64,000 nucleotides of DNA from positions 1-64,000 of the forward strand of contig NZ_FOMS01000005.1 in the NCBI RefSeq assembly GCF_900112685.1, in the 5' to 3' direction. Each line of letters opens with the position of its first letter. The stretch's first letter is position 1. The position numbers were made by a program, and so were the translations under genes. The notes under the pieces are model-generated. The model was not told where the DNA came from, made no database searches, and was given only the letters and a program-made list of their open reading frames with translations. This document shows, piece after piece, positions 16,870 to 25,569 of this stretch. This stretch comes from Roseivivax sediminis (GTDB taxonomy: Bacteria > Pseudomonadota > Alphaproteobacteria > Rhodobacterales > Rhodobacteraceae).

Positions 16870-16900
16870 TTGACCTTCCACCCGCTGGAATCCTCATATC
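16870..16900 (+). promoter_or_regulatory. CueR-type promoter of copZ
   Basis: TTGACC (16870-16875), 19-base spacer containing TTCCA-N5-TGGAA, and -10 CATATC (16895-16900). It is back to back with the copA promoter, 37 bases apart, so one regulator can fire both genes. Confidence 0.85.
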
Positions 16901-16931
16901 TGCGGCGAAGCAAACGCAAGGAGACGTCGCA

Positions 16932-17132
16932 ATGCAATTCAATGTGCCCGACATGCGCTGCGGCCACTGCACGGCTGCCATCGAGAAATCGGTCAAGGCC
17001 GCCGACCCCGGCGCCGATGTCGCCTGCGACCTGGACACGCACCGGGTCAGCATCAACAGCGTCCTCGCGCCGGAGCAGGTGAGCGCGGCGATCAAGGACG
17101 CGGGCTACGACGCACAGCAGGTCAGCGCCTGA
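16932..17132 (+). CDS. copZ: copper chaperone CopZ-like HMA protein
   Basis: The 66-residue protein is a single HMA domain with the motif PDMRCGHCTAAIEKS and the usual beta-alpha repeats ending in AAIKDAGYDAQ. AAGGAGA lies eight bases before ATG 16932. It should bind Cu(I) in the cytoplasm and deliver it to the divergently encoded CopA. Its promoter is CueR-type. It stands as a single gene and converges on the DsbA-like gene 40 bases further on. Confidence 0.9.
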   Translation: MQFNVPDMRCGHCTAAIEKSVKAADPGADVACDLDTHRVSINSVLAPEQVSAAIKDAGYDAQQVSA

Positions 17133-17172
17133 CCATGGCCCGCGCCGGTCATCGCTGGCGCAGAGCTTACCG

Positions 17173-17904
17173 TCACTGCGAAGAATCGCGTGCCTCGCTC
17201 ACCAGATCGGAGAGACGCTCTTTCTCGACGAAGCCGGGCACGAGCGCGTCGCCGATGACGAAGGACGGCGTCCCATTGAACCCGAGCGCCTGCGTCAGGC
17301 GCATCGAGGTTTCAATGTGCTCGGCAACTTCCTGGGCCTCCATGTCCTGTCTCAGTTGATCCAGGTCCAGCCCGACGTCTTCGGCGACACGCATGACTGA
17401 GGCTTCGTTCGCGCGGCCATCAATCGCCATCATCGCCCAGTGAAAGTCTTCGTACTTGCCTTGCGCACGGGCCGCGAGCGCCGCCTTGGCGGCAAAGACG
17501 GATCCTTCGCCGAGGATGGGCCATTCGCGGTAGACGAGCCGGACGTTCGGGTCTTCCTCGATCAGGGCCCGGATCTCCGGTTTTGCGCGGCGGCAATAGG
17601 GGCAGTTGTAGTCGAAGAACTCCACCACGGTCACATCGCCGTCCGGGTTGCCGAGCACGGGCGCGTTCGGATCATGCTCGATCAGGTCACGCTGGTTGCG
17701 CAGCACGTCCGACTGGTTCTGGGCCTGGGCATCCGCCTGCCGCTGTTCGAGCAGCGCGACCGCCTCCATGATGATCTCGGGGTTCTCGCGTATCGCCTCG
17801 AGGACCAGTTCCTTGACCCGCGCCTCGTCAAGCTCCTGGGAGAGCGCAGGCATCGGCAGCAGGGCTGCCATCGCCAGCGCAAGGATCGGTTTCTTCAGCG
17901 TCAT
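17173..17904 (-). CDS. DsbA-family periplasmic thiol-disulfide protein
   Basis: The start at 17904 (MTLKKPILALAMAALLPMPA) follows the upstream stop by one base and has GGAG about eight bases before it. The 243-residue protein has a signal peptide, a helical N-terminal region (about residues 20-75), then a thioredoxin fold with FFDYNCPYCRRAKPE as the CxxC active site. The cis-Pro loop is near FNGTPSFVIGD. This architecture matches the Com1/ScsC-like branch of DsbA proteins. It follows the cytochrome c and multicopper oxidase genes in one operon, so it probably protects or oxidises thiols of copper-exposed periplasmic proteins. Confidence 0.88.
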   Translation of the reverse strand: MTLKKPILALAMAALLPMPALSQELDEARVKELVLEAIRENPEIIMEAVALLEQRQADAQAQNQSDVLRNQRDLIEHDPNAPVLGNPDGDVTVVEFFDYNCPYCRRAKPEIRALIEEDPNVRLVYREWPILGEGSVFAAKAALAARAQGKYEDFHWAMMAIDGRANEASVMRVAEDVGLDLDQLRQDMEAQEVAEHIETSMRLTQALGFNGTPSFVIGDALVPGFVEKERLSDLVSEARDSSQ

Positions 17905-17905
17905 T

Positions 17906-18373
17906 TCAGTTCGCTCCATTGTCCGCTTTCGTTCGTTCTGCCTGGGCTTGTTTCACGTCTTCGGGCCAGGTCGAGCGGATGTAACCCAGAATGTTTCGGA
18001 TCTGTTGATCCGTCAGGCTGTCACCGAAACCCGGCATGCCACTGCCGAATTCCATGCCACGTTGCGCCATCAGGGCCTCTCCGCCCAGCTTGGTATAGTC
18101 GAACAGGACGCTGTCCGGGTGATGCCAGGTATGACCCGTCTCGTCATGCGGCGGCGCCGGCAGACGCCCATCGGGGCCGGGTGAGCGCCAGTCGGGCTGG
18201 CCCTCAAGCTCGGCTCCGTGGCAGGAGGCGCAGTTCTCGGCGTAGAGCGCCTTGCCTTCGGCGATGTCCACCGGCGCCGCAGAGGCATTCTCGGTCGTCC
18301 CCTGCCCGAGGACGAACCAGAAGCCCGCAGCCGCAAGAACCGCGAAGACTGTCCCGATGACAACGCCCCTCAT
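17906..18373 (-). CDS. monohaem c-type cytochrome
   Basis: The start at 18373 overlaps the multicopper oxidase stop (ATGA). The 155-residue protein has an N-terminal membrane anchor or signal (VVIGTVFAVLAAAGFWFVLG), the haem motif CASCHG and a likely Met ligand in SGMPGFGDSLTDQQI. This fold is the class I small cytochrome c. It is placed directly after the multicopper oxidase, so it may supply or accept electrons for oxidation at the copper site. An ATG 15 bases upstream is also possible. Confidence 0.88.
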   Translation of the reverse strand: MRGVVIGTVFAVLAAAGFWFVLGQGTTENASAAPVDIAEGKALYAENCASCHGAELEGQPDWRSPGPDGRLPAPPHDETGHTWHHPDSVLFDYTKLGGEALMAQRGMEFGSGMPGFGDSLTDQQIRNILGYIRSTWPEDVKQAQAERTKADNGAN

Positions 18374-19761
18374 GTGACCCGCACCCATGTCGTCATGCCC
18401 GAGGCCGCGTGACCGAGCATGTGGCAGTGGAACAGCCAGTCGCCGGGATTGTCGACGGTGAAGGCGATCTCGCGCGTCTCCCTGCCGCCAACAAGGATCG
18501 TGTCCCGAAGCGGTCCCAACGCGCCGTCCTCGGACACCTCTCGGAAATGCATGCCGTGCAGGTGCATGGCGTGGGGAAAAACGGTGTCGTTGACGATCTC
18601 CAGCAGCACGGTCTCGCCCAGCCCCAAGTCGGCCAGCGGCGTATCTGTCATCTCTGCCACGCCGTTGAATGCCCAGAACCGACCCGCGGCCGCCAATTCG
18701 CGGAAAGCCATGCGTTCGCCGTTCAGGATGGCGGAGTCCATGCGCCCCATCGCGCCGCCCGACATGACGAGCCGCAGCGGAGTCGCCCCGGCCAGGTCCG
18801 GCAGATCCATCTTCGGGTTCGGCGGCAGGGCCACGGGCGCCGCGCGCCGCGTCTGGCTGGCCGTGCCCGACACAGTGAAAACGACCTGCGAAAAATTCTC
18901 GGCATCGCCGACATGGACCAGGTCTGCCGTTTCCCCTTCTTCTGCCAAAACGTCGACGATCAGGTCCGTCCGCTGTGCCGGGCCAAGGACAAGGACATGC
19001 TCCACCGGGGCTGGCGTGGCGAGCGGCATCCCGTCCAGGGCCACGATCCAGCCCTCCAGCCCCGACAGCTTCAGCGGGAAAATCCGGGCGTTCGATGCGT
19101 TGATCAGTCGCAGGCGCAGCCGCTCGTGCCGTCGCACGGGCAGCGACAGGTTGTAACGCCCGTTGGTGGTGACGTAATTCCCGGTGCGTCCGCCGTGGCT
19201 CATCATCATGGGATGGTCGAAACTGTCGTCGATCTGGCCTGTCTCGGGGTTCAGCAACCAGTCGTCGAGAACGAGCACCTCTTCACGATCGACATCCGGC
19301 GCCCCGGCCTCCTCGACGATCAGCGGGCCATGCAGCCCGCGTGCCACCTGTTCCCAGGACCTGTTGTGCGCGTGATACCAGTAGGTCCCGGCATCCGGCG
19401 TCACGAAATCGTAGTCGAAGGTGCCGCCTGGCGCGACGGCGTCCTGCGTCAGGCCTGATACCCCGTCCATCGCATTGTCGATGCGGATCCCGTGCCAGTG
19501 GATCGAACTGGCCTGCGGCAGGTCGTTGACAAAGCGCCGGCGCAGGCGCTGGCCCTGCCCCACCCGGATCTCGCGTCCCGGGATGGTGCCGCCATAGCCC
19601 CAGACCTCGGTCTGCGGGTAACTGTCGGGCAGCAATTGAAGCCGAGCGACCTGAGCCGCGAGTTCGGGGATCTCCTCGGCGGCGAAGAGCCCCCGCGGGA
19701 GGCCCGCGCCAAGCCCAGCAAGTCCGGCCAGCTTCAGGGCATCACGCCTTGTGGGTGTCAT
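18370..19761 (-). CDS. multicopper oxidase, periplasmic
   Basis: The 463-residue enzyme starts with a twin-arginine signal (MTPTRRDALKLAGLAGLG). The four copper-ligand motifs are present: SSIHWHGIRI, YWYHAHNRS, HAMHLHGMHF and WLFHCHMLGHAASGM. These build one type 1 site and the trinuclear cluster. A Met- and Gly-containing stretch (VMSGGAMGRMDS) could be a substrate copper site. It resembles CueO/CopA-type cuprous oxidases that oxidise Cu(I) in the periplasm with oxygen. It starts an operon-like run with cytochromes on both sides. Folding before Tat export is expected. Confidence 0.92.
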   Translation of the reverse strand: MTPTRRDALKLAGLAGLGAGLPRGLFAAEEIPELAAQVARLQLLPDSYPQTEVWGYGGTIPGREIRVGQGQRLRRRFVNDLPQASSIHWHGIRIDNAMDGVSGLTQDAVAPGGTFDYDFVTPDAGTYWYHAHNRSWEQVARGLHGPLIVEEAGAPDVDREEVLVLDDWLLNPETGQIDDSFDHPMMMSHGGRTGNYVTTNGRYNLSLPVRRHERLRLRLINASNARIFPLKLSGLEGWIVALDGMPLATPAPVEHVLVLGPAQRTDLIVDVLAEEGETADLVHVGDAENFSQVVFTVSGTASQTRRAAPVALPPNPKMDLPDLAGATPLRLVMSGGAMGRMDSAILNGERMAFRELAAAGRFWAFNGVAEMTDTPLADLGLGETVLLEIVNDTVFPHAMHLHGMHFREVSEDGALGPLRDTILVGGRETREIAFTVDNPGDWLFHCHMLGHAASGMTTWVRVT

Positions 19762-19805
19762 CGGTTCATTCCTTTCAGAGCGGGGCCGATGGCCCCGCCG
19801 TTTTC

Positions 19806-20759
19806 TCAGTCGATCCGGGTCTTCCGCTCTGCGGACCCCCCTTCTTCCTTCACGATGTCGTCTGCCCCGCCTACCTCCGCGTCGAACAGGTAGATCGCCA
19901 TCGCCTCGCGATCCTGTGGAGACAGGAACCGCGTGCCTTCGCGGACGACCTCGGCCATGCTGCCGCCAAAGGCGTCGCCCGAGGGCGTGAGGCCCGATTG
20001 CAGCGCATAGGCCAGCGACGAGACCGTCCATCCGTTCTGTTCGAGGTCTTCGGCCCGGATGGACGGCGCCTTGCTGCCGCCCGGAAGCTCGGCATTGCCG
20101 GCGAAGACGGCGCCAAGGTCGCGGCCGCCCGCCAGGTTCCGCGGCGTGTGGCAGGCCCCGCAATGCGCCGCGCCGCGCACGAGTTCGCGGCCCCGGTTCC
20201 ACGCGTCGCTGCGATCCGGCACAGGCTCTGACTTAGGCTCGTAGAAAAACGCGGCGCGCCAGAGTTTCAACCCCCACCGCTGGTCGAAGGGAAAGCTCAC
20301 GTCATGATAGGGCGCGGGCTCGGCCACCGGCGCCACGGTCTGGAACGCTGCCCAGAGATCGGCGATGTCCTGGTCCGAGAACTCCGCGTAGAACGGATAG
20401 GGGAAGGCCGGGAAATAAGGTTCGCCGTCCGGGCCTATGCCCTGGCGAACCGCCTTGGCAAAGCTCTCTGCCGTCCAGTCTCCGATCCCGTGCTCCGGGT
20501 CCGGGGTCAGGTTCGACGGGTAGAAGGTGCCGAAATCCGTCTCGAGCGGAGCGCCGCCCGCCAGGGGAGCGCCTCCTGCCTCGAAATTCGAATGACAGGC
20601 GATGCAGCCGCTGGCGCGCGCCAGGTAGGCACCCCTGTCGACGTTACCCTCCAGCTCGATCGGCGCGGGTGCGCTGCCGACCGGCCATGCGATCACCGCG
20701 GCCAGGGCGGCGCCGCCAAGCGCCGCCGCCCCGACCGACCAATAGATTATCCGACGCAT
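19806..20759 (-). CDS. dihaem c-type cytochrome, membrane-anchored
   Basis: The 317-residue protein has an N-terminal hydrophobic anchor (WSVGAAALGGAALAAVIAW) and two haem motifs, SGCIACHSNFE and AHCGACHTPRN. Likely Met or His axial ligands lie further on (for example GGSMAEVV). It resembles the dihaem cytochrome subunits of alcohol and gluconate-type dehydrogenases. It lies 44 bases upstream of the multicopper oxidase gene and 2 bases after the cytochrome c-prime gene. The electron-transfer partner is unknown, but its position suggests a link to the copper oxidase. Confidence 0.88.
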   Translation of the reverse strand: MRRIIYWSVGAAALGGAALAAVIAWPVGSAPAPIELEGNVDRGAYLARASGCIACHSNFEAGGAPLAGGAPLETDFGTFYPSNLTPDPEHGIGDWTAESFAKAVRQGIGPDGEPYFPAFPYPFYAEFSDQDIADLWAAFQTVAPVAEPAPYHDVSFPFDQRWGLKLWRAAFFYEPKSEPVPDRSDAWNRGRELVRGAAHCGACHTPRNLAGGRDLGAVFAGNAELPGGSKAPSIRAEDLEQNGWTVSSLAYALQSGLTPSGDAFGGSMAEVVREGTRFLSPQDREAMAIYLFDAEVGGADDIVKEEGGSAERKTRID

Positions 20760-20761
20760 GG

Positions 20762-21370
20762 TCAGTCGTCTTCCGCCCGGAACCGCGAATGGCAGGCCGA
20801 GCAGACCTGCGTCGTCATGTTGAACGCCGCATCGGCCGGCATTTCGGCGATGTCCTCCGCGCTCATCATGTCGGACGCGTCATCGCCCATCATGCCCGAG
20901 CCAGAGCCCATCATGGACCCGCTTCCCATCATGGAGCCGGACCCCATGCCGGAGCTGCCTCCCATCATGGATCCTGCGCCCATGTTGCCGCCACCCGCCA
21001 TGCCGTTGCCGGCGGCGCCTTCCAGGCCCTCGCCGTAGACGTCGAGCAACCTCGCAAGCTCCTCGAACCGCTCCCAGTCCGACCAGATCACGTCCTTGGC
21101 TTCGGAGGGTGCCCCGTCGGAGCCTTCCGGGAACAGCTCGGTCAGGGCCTCGCCCGAATGCTCCTGGAAGGTGCGCGCGGCGTCGCGCATGACATCGGCG
21201 TCATACTCGGCCTCGCCCTGCATCATCGGGGTGACCGTCTTCACGGCGTTGCCCATGGCCTTCATTGCTTCCATGCGTTCCTTGACGATGCCCGTCGCGC
21301 CGCTGTGTGCGAGGGCGGCCGCCGCCGTTCCAGTCACGGCGATTGCTGCCAGAATGGTCGTTCTCTTCAT
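20762..21370 (-). CDS. cytochrome c-prime family protein with Met/Gly-rich insert
   Basis: The start at 21370 (MKRTTILAAIAV) gives a good signal peptide. The 202-residue protein has the four-helix cytochrome c-prime pattern (RMEAMKAMGNAVK, helix with WSDWERFEELARLL) and the C-terminal haem motif TTQVCSACHSRFR (Cys190, Cys193, His194). Between helices three and four it carries about 45 residues of repeated Gly-Ser-Met units (for example GSMMGSGSMMGSGSG). Such Met clusters bind Cu(I) in other copper proteins. Cytochromes c-prime normally bind NO or CO, so the insert makes this a candidate copper-linked variant. It is part of the cytochrome run. Confidence 0.85.
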   Translation of the reverse strand: MKRTTILAAIAVTGTAAAALAHSGATGIVKERMEAMKAMGNAVKTVTPMMQGEAEYDADVMRDAARTFQEHSGEALTELFPEGSDGAPSEAKDVIWSDWERFEELARLLDVYGEGLEGAAGNGMAGGGNMGAGSMMGGSSGMGSGSMMGSGSMMGSGSGMMGDDASDMMSAEDIAEMPADAAFNMTTQVCSACHSRFRAEDD

Positions 21371-21413
21371 CGTATCGTTACTCCGTCGTCCTGAATTCCG
21401 GTTCATGGGTTGT

Positions 21414-21758
21414 TCAGGAATGCCGGCGCGGCGGCGGGAGGTCCATGTCGGGGCGAACGTCGTCAACCATGTGGAACGGCGTGAGGTATGCCGTCGTGGT
21501 GACGAATTCAGGCGGCGTGATGTCCACCGCCAGGATGAAAACGGCGGCCGTGAAGCAGTCGAGCCCGGGATGGCAATGCCCCGCGCCCTCCTCGTCCGAC
21601 TGGTGGACCGGTGAGTCATGTGCCTCATGCAGGGCCGCCGAGCGGGACGGCGCGTGATCGTCCGCGTGAGCCGACGCGGTATCGGGCACGCCCGCCACGA
21701 ACATCACGGCAAGCAGAACCAGGGCGTTCAGCAATCCGTTCGCACGCCGCAGGATCAT
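21414..21758 (-). CDS. small secreted His-rich protein, unknown
   Basis: The 114-residue product has a signal or anchor (LLNALVLLAVMFVAGVPDTASA) followed by a His/Asp-rich stretch (HADDHAPSRSAALHEAHDS) and a central AGHCHPGLDC with two Cys. Its start overlaps the stop of the upstream cytochrome c gene. I do not recognise a named family; it is reminiscent of small secreted proteins in copper loci. The residue content suggests periplasmic metal binding, which is inference. A second secreted Cys/His protein lies at 36890-37267. Confidence 0.6.
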   Translation of the reverse strand: MILRRANGLLNALVLLAVMFVAGVPDTASAHADDHAPSRSAALHEAHDSPVHQSDEEGAGHCHPGLDCFTAAVFILAVDITPPEFVTTTAYLTPFHMVDDVRPDMDLPPPRRHS

Positions 21759-22216
21759 CACTCGATCCCGTTTGCCCGCTGCAGTTCGCGGACATAGGCC
21801 ACGACCATCTTGACGTCGCCCGGCGTCACGCCTTCGACCGGGGGCATGTTGCCGAAATCCCAATGATGCGACCGCACCCCGTTCTGAGCCGCCGCGACAA
21901 ACGCCATGTCGGAATGATGGCTCGGCTCGTAGATCTTATGAACCAGTGGCGGCGCGACTCCATTCTGTCCGGCTGCGCTCTGACCGTGGCAACTGGAACA
22001 CTTGGCCTCGAAGATCTTCTTCCCCAGTTGGGCGTTGCCGGAAAGCTCTTCCGGCAGGCTGACCTCCGCAATCGGAGCGCCTTCGGCAACCTCACTGATG
22101 TCAGGCGGTGTCATCGAATGCCCCGTCGGCGCGGCCGCGGGCTGCAGGAACTGCCAGCCCGCAATTCCAAACCCCCCGGCCAGAACGACGGCCACCATCA
22201 CGGTCAGCTTGTCCAT
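21758..22216 (-). CDS. c-type cytochrome, membrane-anchored
   Basis: The 152-residue protein has an N-terminal helix (LTVMVAVVLAGGFGIAGW), the haem motif AKCSSCHGQSAAGQNG and a Met-containing distal loop (FGNMPPVEGV). This fits a class I small cytochrome c. It is the first gene of the leftward cytochrome operon after the L,D-transpeptidase gene (29-base gap). Its electron partner is not evident, but the run of four cytochromes with a multicopper oxidase suggests a dedicated periplasmic chain. Confidence 0.87.
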   Translation of the reverse strand: MDKLTVMVAVVLAGGFGIAGWQFLQPAAAPTGHSMTPPDISEVAEGAPIAEVSLPEELSGNAQLGKKIFEAKCSSCHGQSAAGQNGVAPPLVHKIYEPSHHSDMAFVAAAQNGVRSHHWDFGNMPPVEGVTPGDVKMVVAYVRELQRANGIE

Positions 22217-22245
22217 GTACCTGTCTTTCTTTCTCTTTCCGAAAC

Positions 22246-22812
22246 TCAGATGAGCTTGACCTGGATTCCTACGGGCGCCCTTTCATAGACCTCCTCGATC
22301 TGCCGGTTGTAGAGGCCGATACAACCGCTCGAGGAGCGGCGCCCGATCTTGCGCGTGTCCTGCGTGCCGTGGATCCGGTAGTACTGCCACGAGAGATAAA
22401 GCGCGCGCGTGCCGAGCGGATTGCGCGGGTCGCCGCCTTCGACGTAAGCGGGCAAGGTCGGATCGCGCTCCCGCATCGACGCCGTGGGGCCCCAGCCCGG
22501 GTTCTCGCGTTTTTCGACAACCTCGGTGTAGCCGCGGCGGGTGAGGTCCTCGGTCAGCGGGACGGAGGTCGGGTAGATGCGCATCTCGCCGTCTCCCGTC
22601 CAGTGCTGGAGCATCCTCGACGTGGTGTCGGCGATGATGATGCCGTTTCCGATCCGGTCGAAGTGATCGCGCCAGTCGTGCGTGCGGAACGACGAAATGT
22701 TGCGCCGCGCCTTATCGGCGGCGGCGTGAACGATACCCGGCGTGGCTATCAGGGCGAGAGCACCGCCGATCAGTCCGCGCCGGTTCAAGTTGATCGAACG
22801 ATCTGCCTTCAT
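22246..22812 (-). CDS. L,D-transpeptidase (YkuD domain), Tat-exported
   Basis: The 188-residue protein starts at 22812. It has a twin-arginine-like signal (NLNRRGLIGGALALIA) and a YkuD domain with the catalytic motif IHGTQDTRKIGRRSSSGCIGL, where the Cys in SSGC is the nucleophile and the His in HGT assists. Such enzymes make 3-3 peptidoglycan cross-links or attach proteins to the wall. It leads the leftward run that includes the cytochromes and is divergent from a CueR-boxed gene. Copper is known to inhibit L,D-transpeptidases in other bacteria, so an extra island-borne copy is suggestive. Confidence 0.9.
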   Translation of the reverse strand: MKADRSINLNRRGLIGGALALIATPGIVHAAADKARRNISSFRTHDWRDHFDRIGNGIIIADTTSRMLQHWTGDGEMRIYPTSVPLTEDLTRRGYTEVVEKRENPGWGPTASMRERDPTLPAYVEGGDPRNPLGTRALYLSWQYYRIHGTQDTRKIGRRSSSGCIGLYNRQIEEVYERAPVGIQVKLI

Positions 22813-22914
22813 CTGCCTGTGTCCTTCTTCCTTGCCTGTTCCAAGAAGATGAATACCCGAGAAGGTGCGTGCGACAACCTGACAAGCCTGCGAGAAATGT
22901 ATCGGTTTGTATCC

Positions 22915-22945
22915 TTGACCTTCCACTCCGGGAGGGCGGCAAATG
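22915..22945 (+). promoter_or_regulatory. CueR-type promoter upstream of the DUF2933-like gene
   Basis: TTGACC (22915-22920), 19-base spacer with TTCC-ACTCC-GGGAGG, weak -10 CAAATG (22940-22945). It shares TTGACCTTCCA with three other sites in the window. Because the -10 covers the ATG at 22943, the downstream start at 22976 is preferred for the gene. Confidence 0.7.
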
Positions 22946-22975
22946 AAGCGACAATTTCTGAAGGATGAGGCGACC

Positions 22976-23314
22976 ATGATACACGCAAATCGACCTGGCA
23001 ACCCCCAAGGCAACAAGCTCATGCGATACGGCATGATGGCCTGCTGCGCGGTCATGCTGATCCCCGTCGGCGCATTCTTCGTTACGGGAGGTAGCGTTTC
23101 AGGTCTCTGGGCCAATGCCGGGATTTTCGCCCCGTTGATCCTGTGCGCCGGGGGCCATGTTGTCATGCACAGGATGATGGGCAAGTCCTGCCATGGGGAC
23201 GGTGAAACAGCTCCCAAGCTCATCGCTGAGTCCATACCGGTTGCCGACGATCGGCCAGGGAACGAAAGTCGGACGGGGAGCCCGGGTGTCCACGCCACAA
23301 GTCTTGAAGGTTAG
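22976..23314 (+). CDS. DUF2933-like small membrane protein
   Basis: The 112-residue protein starts at ATG 22976, five bases after GAGG. It has two hydrophobic helices (YGMMACCAVMLIPVGAFFV and GIFAPLILCAGGHVVMHRMM), with vicinal Cys in the first and a CxGGHVVMHRMMG segment in the second. This is the layout of DUF2933 proteins found in copper and silver operons. A cytoplasmic tail of about 35 residues follows. It has its own CueR-like promoter. The two Cys and the His/Met residues may bind metal, but the family role is not known. Confidence 0.72.
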   Translation: MIHANRPGNPQGNKLMRYGMMACCAVMLIPVGAFFVTGGSVSGLWANAGIFAPLILCAGGHVVMHRMMGKSCHGDGETAPKLIAESIPVADDRPGNESRTGSPGVHATSLEG

Positions 23315-23504
23315 CGCATTGCTGCTTGCGCTCGGCGGATGCTCGGCCTCTCTTGCCGAGTGCTTTCGCGATACCGGCGCGCTGTCGACCCGGGAAGAGG
23401 GTGTCGCTCTTCCCCGGGGGTGTCGCGTGACGGACAGAACGGGCACGGACTTGCGAAGGCTCGAATGCGATGACGGCCGCCAGGGCTTCGTGTTTGGGTC
23501 ATGA
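23286..23504 (+). CDS. small putative lipoprotein
   Basis: A GTG start at 23286 has GGGGAG five bases upstream and overlaps the end of the preceding gene. The 72-residue product has a lipoprotein-like signal (VLKVSALLLALGGCSA) and a mature part with three more Cys (AECFRDTG, PRGCRVTD, LECDDG). I do not recognise a family. It lies between the DUF2933-like gene and scsB in the same direction, so it is probably in a copper-induced operon and lives in the periplasm or on a membrane. Confidence 0.55.
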   Translation: MSTPQVLKVSALLLALGGCSASLAECFRDTGALSTREEGVALPRGCRVTDRTGTDLRRLECDDGRQGFVFGS

Positions 23505-23640
23505 TCCCCCCTGTCGAAGACGACAGCGATCACGCGACTACGGGTCCTGTTCTGCCGGTGGCGTTGCAACGAGCTTCACGGCATGTCCGCTTGTCCGGGA
23601 GATCGCCGATCCTTTCCCGCCACTTACGAAATCCCGAAAG

Positions 23641-25569
23641 ATGCTCCATAACATGCTGACGACATTTCGTTTCGTCATGGTCATTGCGGCCGCGGCGCTC
23701 GGCACTGCCCCAGCCGTCCATGCCGCGTCCTCGCAGCCATATGAGTCCCCCGCCGTCACGGCGCGGTTGATCTCTGCCCAGGACGGAGTGCCCGACAGCG
23801 GCCGAACCTTATCAGGGGGGCTGGACCTGGACCTTGGCGACGGTTGGAAGACCTACTGGCGGTCACCAGGTGAAGTCGGCATCTCACCATCGGTGGATTG
23901 GGCGGGATCGGAGAACATCGCGGAGGTGGAATTCCTCTGGCCCGCCCCTGAGCGCTTCACGGCCTTCGGTATCGAGAACTTCGGCTACCACGGCGAAGTC
24001 GTCTTCCCGCTCCGGATCGAACTCGCACGACCGGGAGAGCCGGCAAAGCTTGAGGCGCAAGTCTCGCTGCTCGTCTGTTCAGACGTCTGCGTGCCGCGGG
24101 ATTTCCACCTGAGCCTCGATCTGCCGGCCAGTAACGGAATCGATCAGCCGGTCGCCGACCGTATCGCCGGCTTTCTGGCGCGCGTTCCAGCTGAGGGGGA
24201 CGGCATCGGCGTCGATCAGGCGCTTTTCCATCTCGACAACCAGACGACCGCGCTCACCATCTCGCTTCGCAGCGCCACACCGTTCAAGGACCCGGACGTC
24301 TTCCCGGAACTCGGCGCAGACAACGCTCTCGGCAAACCCGATGTCCGGCTTGGCGACGGCGGGCGCAGAATGTGGGCCACGCTGCCGGTCCTTTCGACCG
24401 ACGACGCGACGCTTCACGATCCGGTCCTCACGGTGACAGACGGCCCGGACCGAGCCTTCACCGTCACGCCGGACCGTGCTGCCGAAGCCCCTGCCCCACC
24501 TTTCAGCATCGCGACCGCCGCCCCCGGCATCGAAACCCTGATCTGGATCGCACTGGTCGCTTTCCTCGGGGGACTGATCCTGAACGTCATGCCCTGCGTG
24601 CTGCCGGTCCTCTCGATAAAGCTCTCGACGGTCATGAAACACGGCGAGCAGGATAGGCGCACGGTGCGCGCGGGCTTCCTCGCCGCCGCCGGGGGCGCCC
24701 TGACATTCATGTGGGGGCTGGCGCTGATCCTCTTCCTGTTGCAGCGGGCCGGTGTCGTGGTCGGCTGGGGGCTGCAATTCCAGAACCCGCTGTTCCTTGC
24801 GGCGATGGTGCTGCTGCTGTCGGTTTTCTCTGCCAACATGCTGGGCGGTTTCGAGTTCAGCCTGCCCTCCGGCCTGCAGACGCGGCTGGCGAATTCCGGA
24901 CGCGGACACGGGCATGCCGCGGATTTCCTGACCGGCATGTTCGGCGCTGTCATGGCGACGCCATGTTCGGCCCCGTTCCTCGGGACGGCCATCGCCTTCG
25001 CACTGGCCGGGCGAGGTATCGATATCTTCATCGTCTTCACCAGCCTCGGGATCGGGCTGGCCGTGCCGTACCTCCTGGTCGCAGCCGTGCCGGGCGCCAT
25101 TTCGCTCCTGCCGAAGCCCGGGCGCTGGATGGTGGCGTTGAGGTTTCTCCTCGGGGGCCTGCTCATGGCCACGGTGGCCTGGCTTCTCTGGGTGATGGCA
25201 GGTGTGGCCGGGACAGCCGCGGCAGCTGCCGTAGGCGGGCTGGCGCTGGCGCTGGCGGTCACTCTCTCCGTCCCACGTCTGCCCTCGGCCGCCCGCTGGC
25301 CGATCGTCGCCGCATGCGCCGGGCTGCCCCTGATCGCAGTTCCCCAGTTGACCAAAACGGAAGCGACCGAAGTCGCGGTCTCTTCGCTCAGCTGGATGCC
25401 CTTCGACCGGGCGGAAATCGCGCGGCGCGTGTCGCGCGGAGAGGTCGTCTTCGTCGATGTCACGGCCGACTGGTGCCTCACCTGCAAGGCCAACAAGCTT
25501 CGAGGTTCGGGTCAGCCAGCATCTCGTCCGGCTCCACGGCATTCGCCAGCCCAGGCAACCCCAGCATGA
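23641..25569 (+). pseudogene. scsB: scsB/dsbD-like thiol-disulfide membrane reductase, 3' truncated
   Basis: The protein has a signal peptide and an N-terminal immunoglobulin-like domain with a redox pair (LLVCSDVCVPRDF). A DsbD-type membrane domain with eight or so helices follows (LNVMPCVLPVLSIK and MATPCSAPFLGTA carry the two redox Cys). The C-terminal thioredoxin domain begins with VTADWCLTCKANK and then stops making sense at about 25498: the remaining 24 residues are unrelated, because the DNA turns into the reverse strand of ccmH. ScsB passes electrons from the cytoplasm to periplasmic Dsb-type proteins and protects against copper. Loss of most of the thioredoxin domain makes function doubtful. 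ATG 23653 is an alternative start. Confidence 0.85.
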
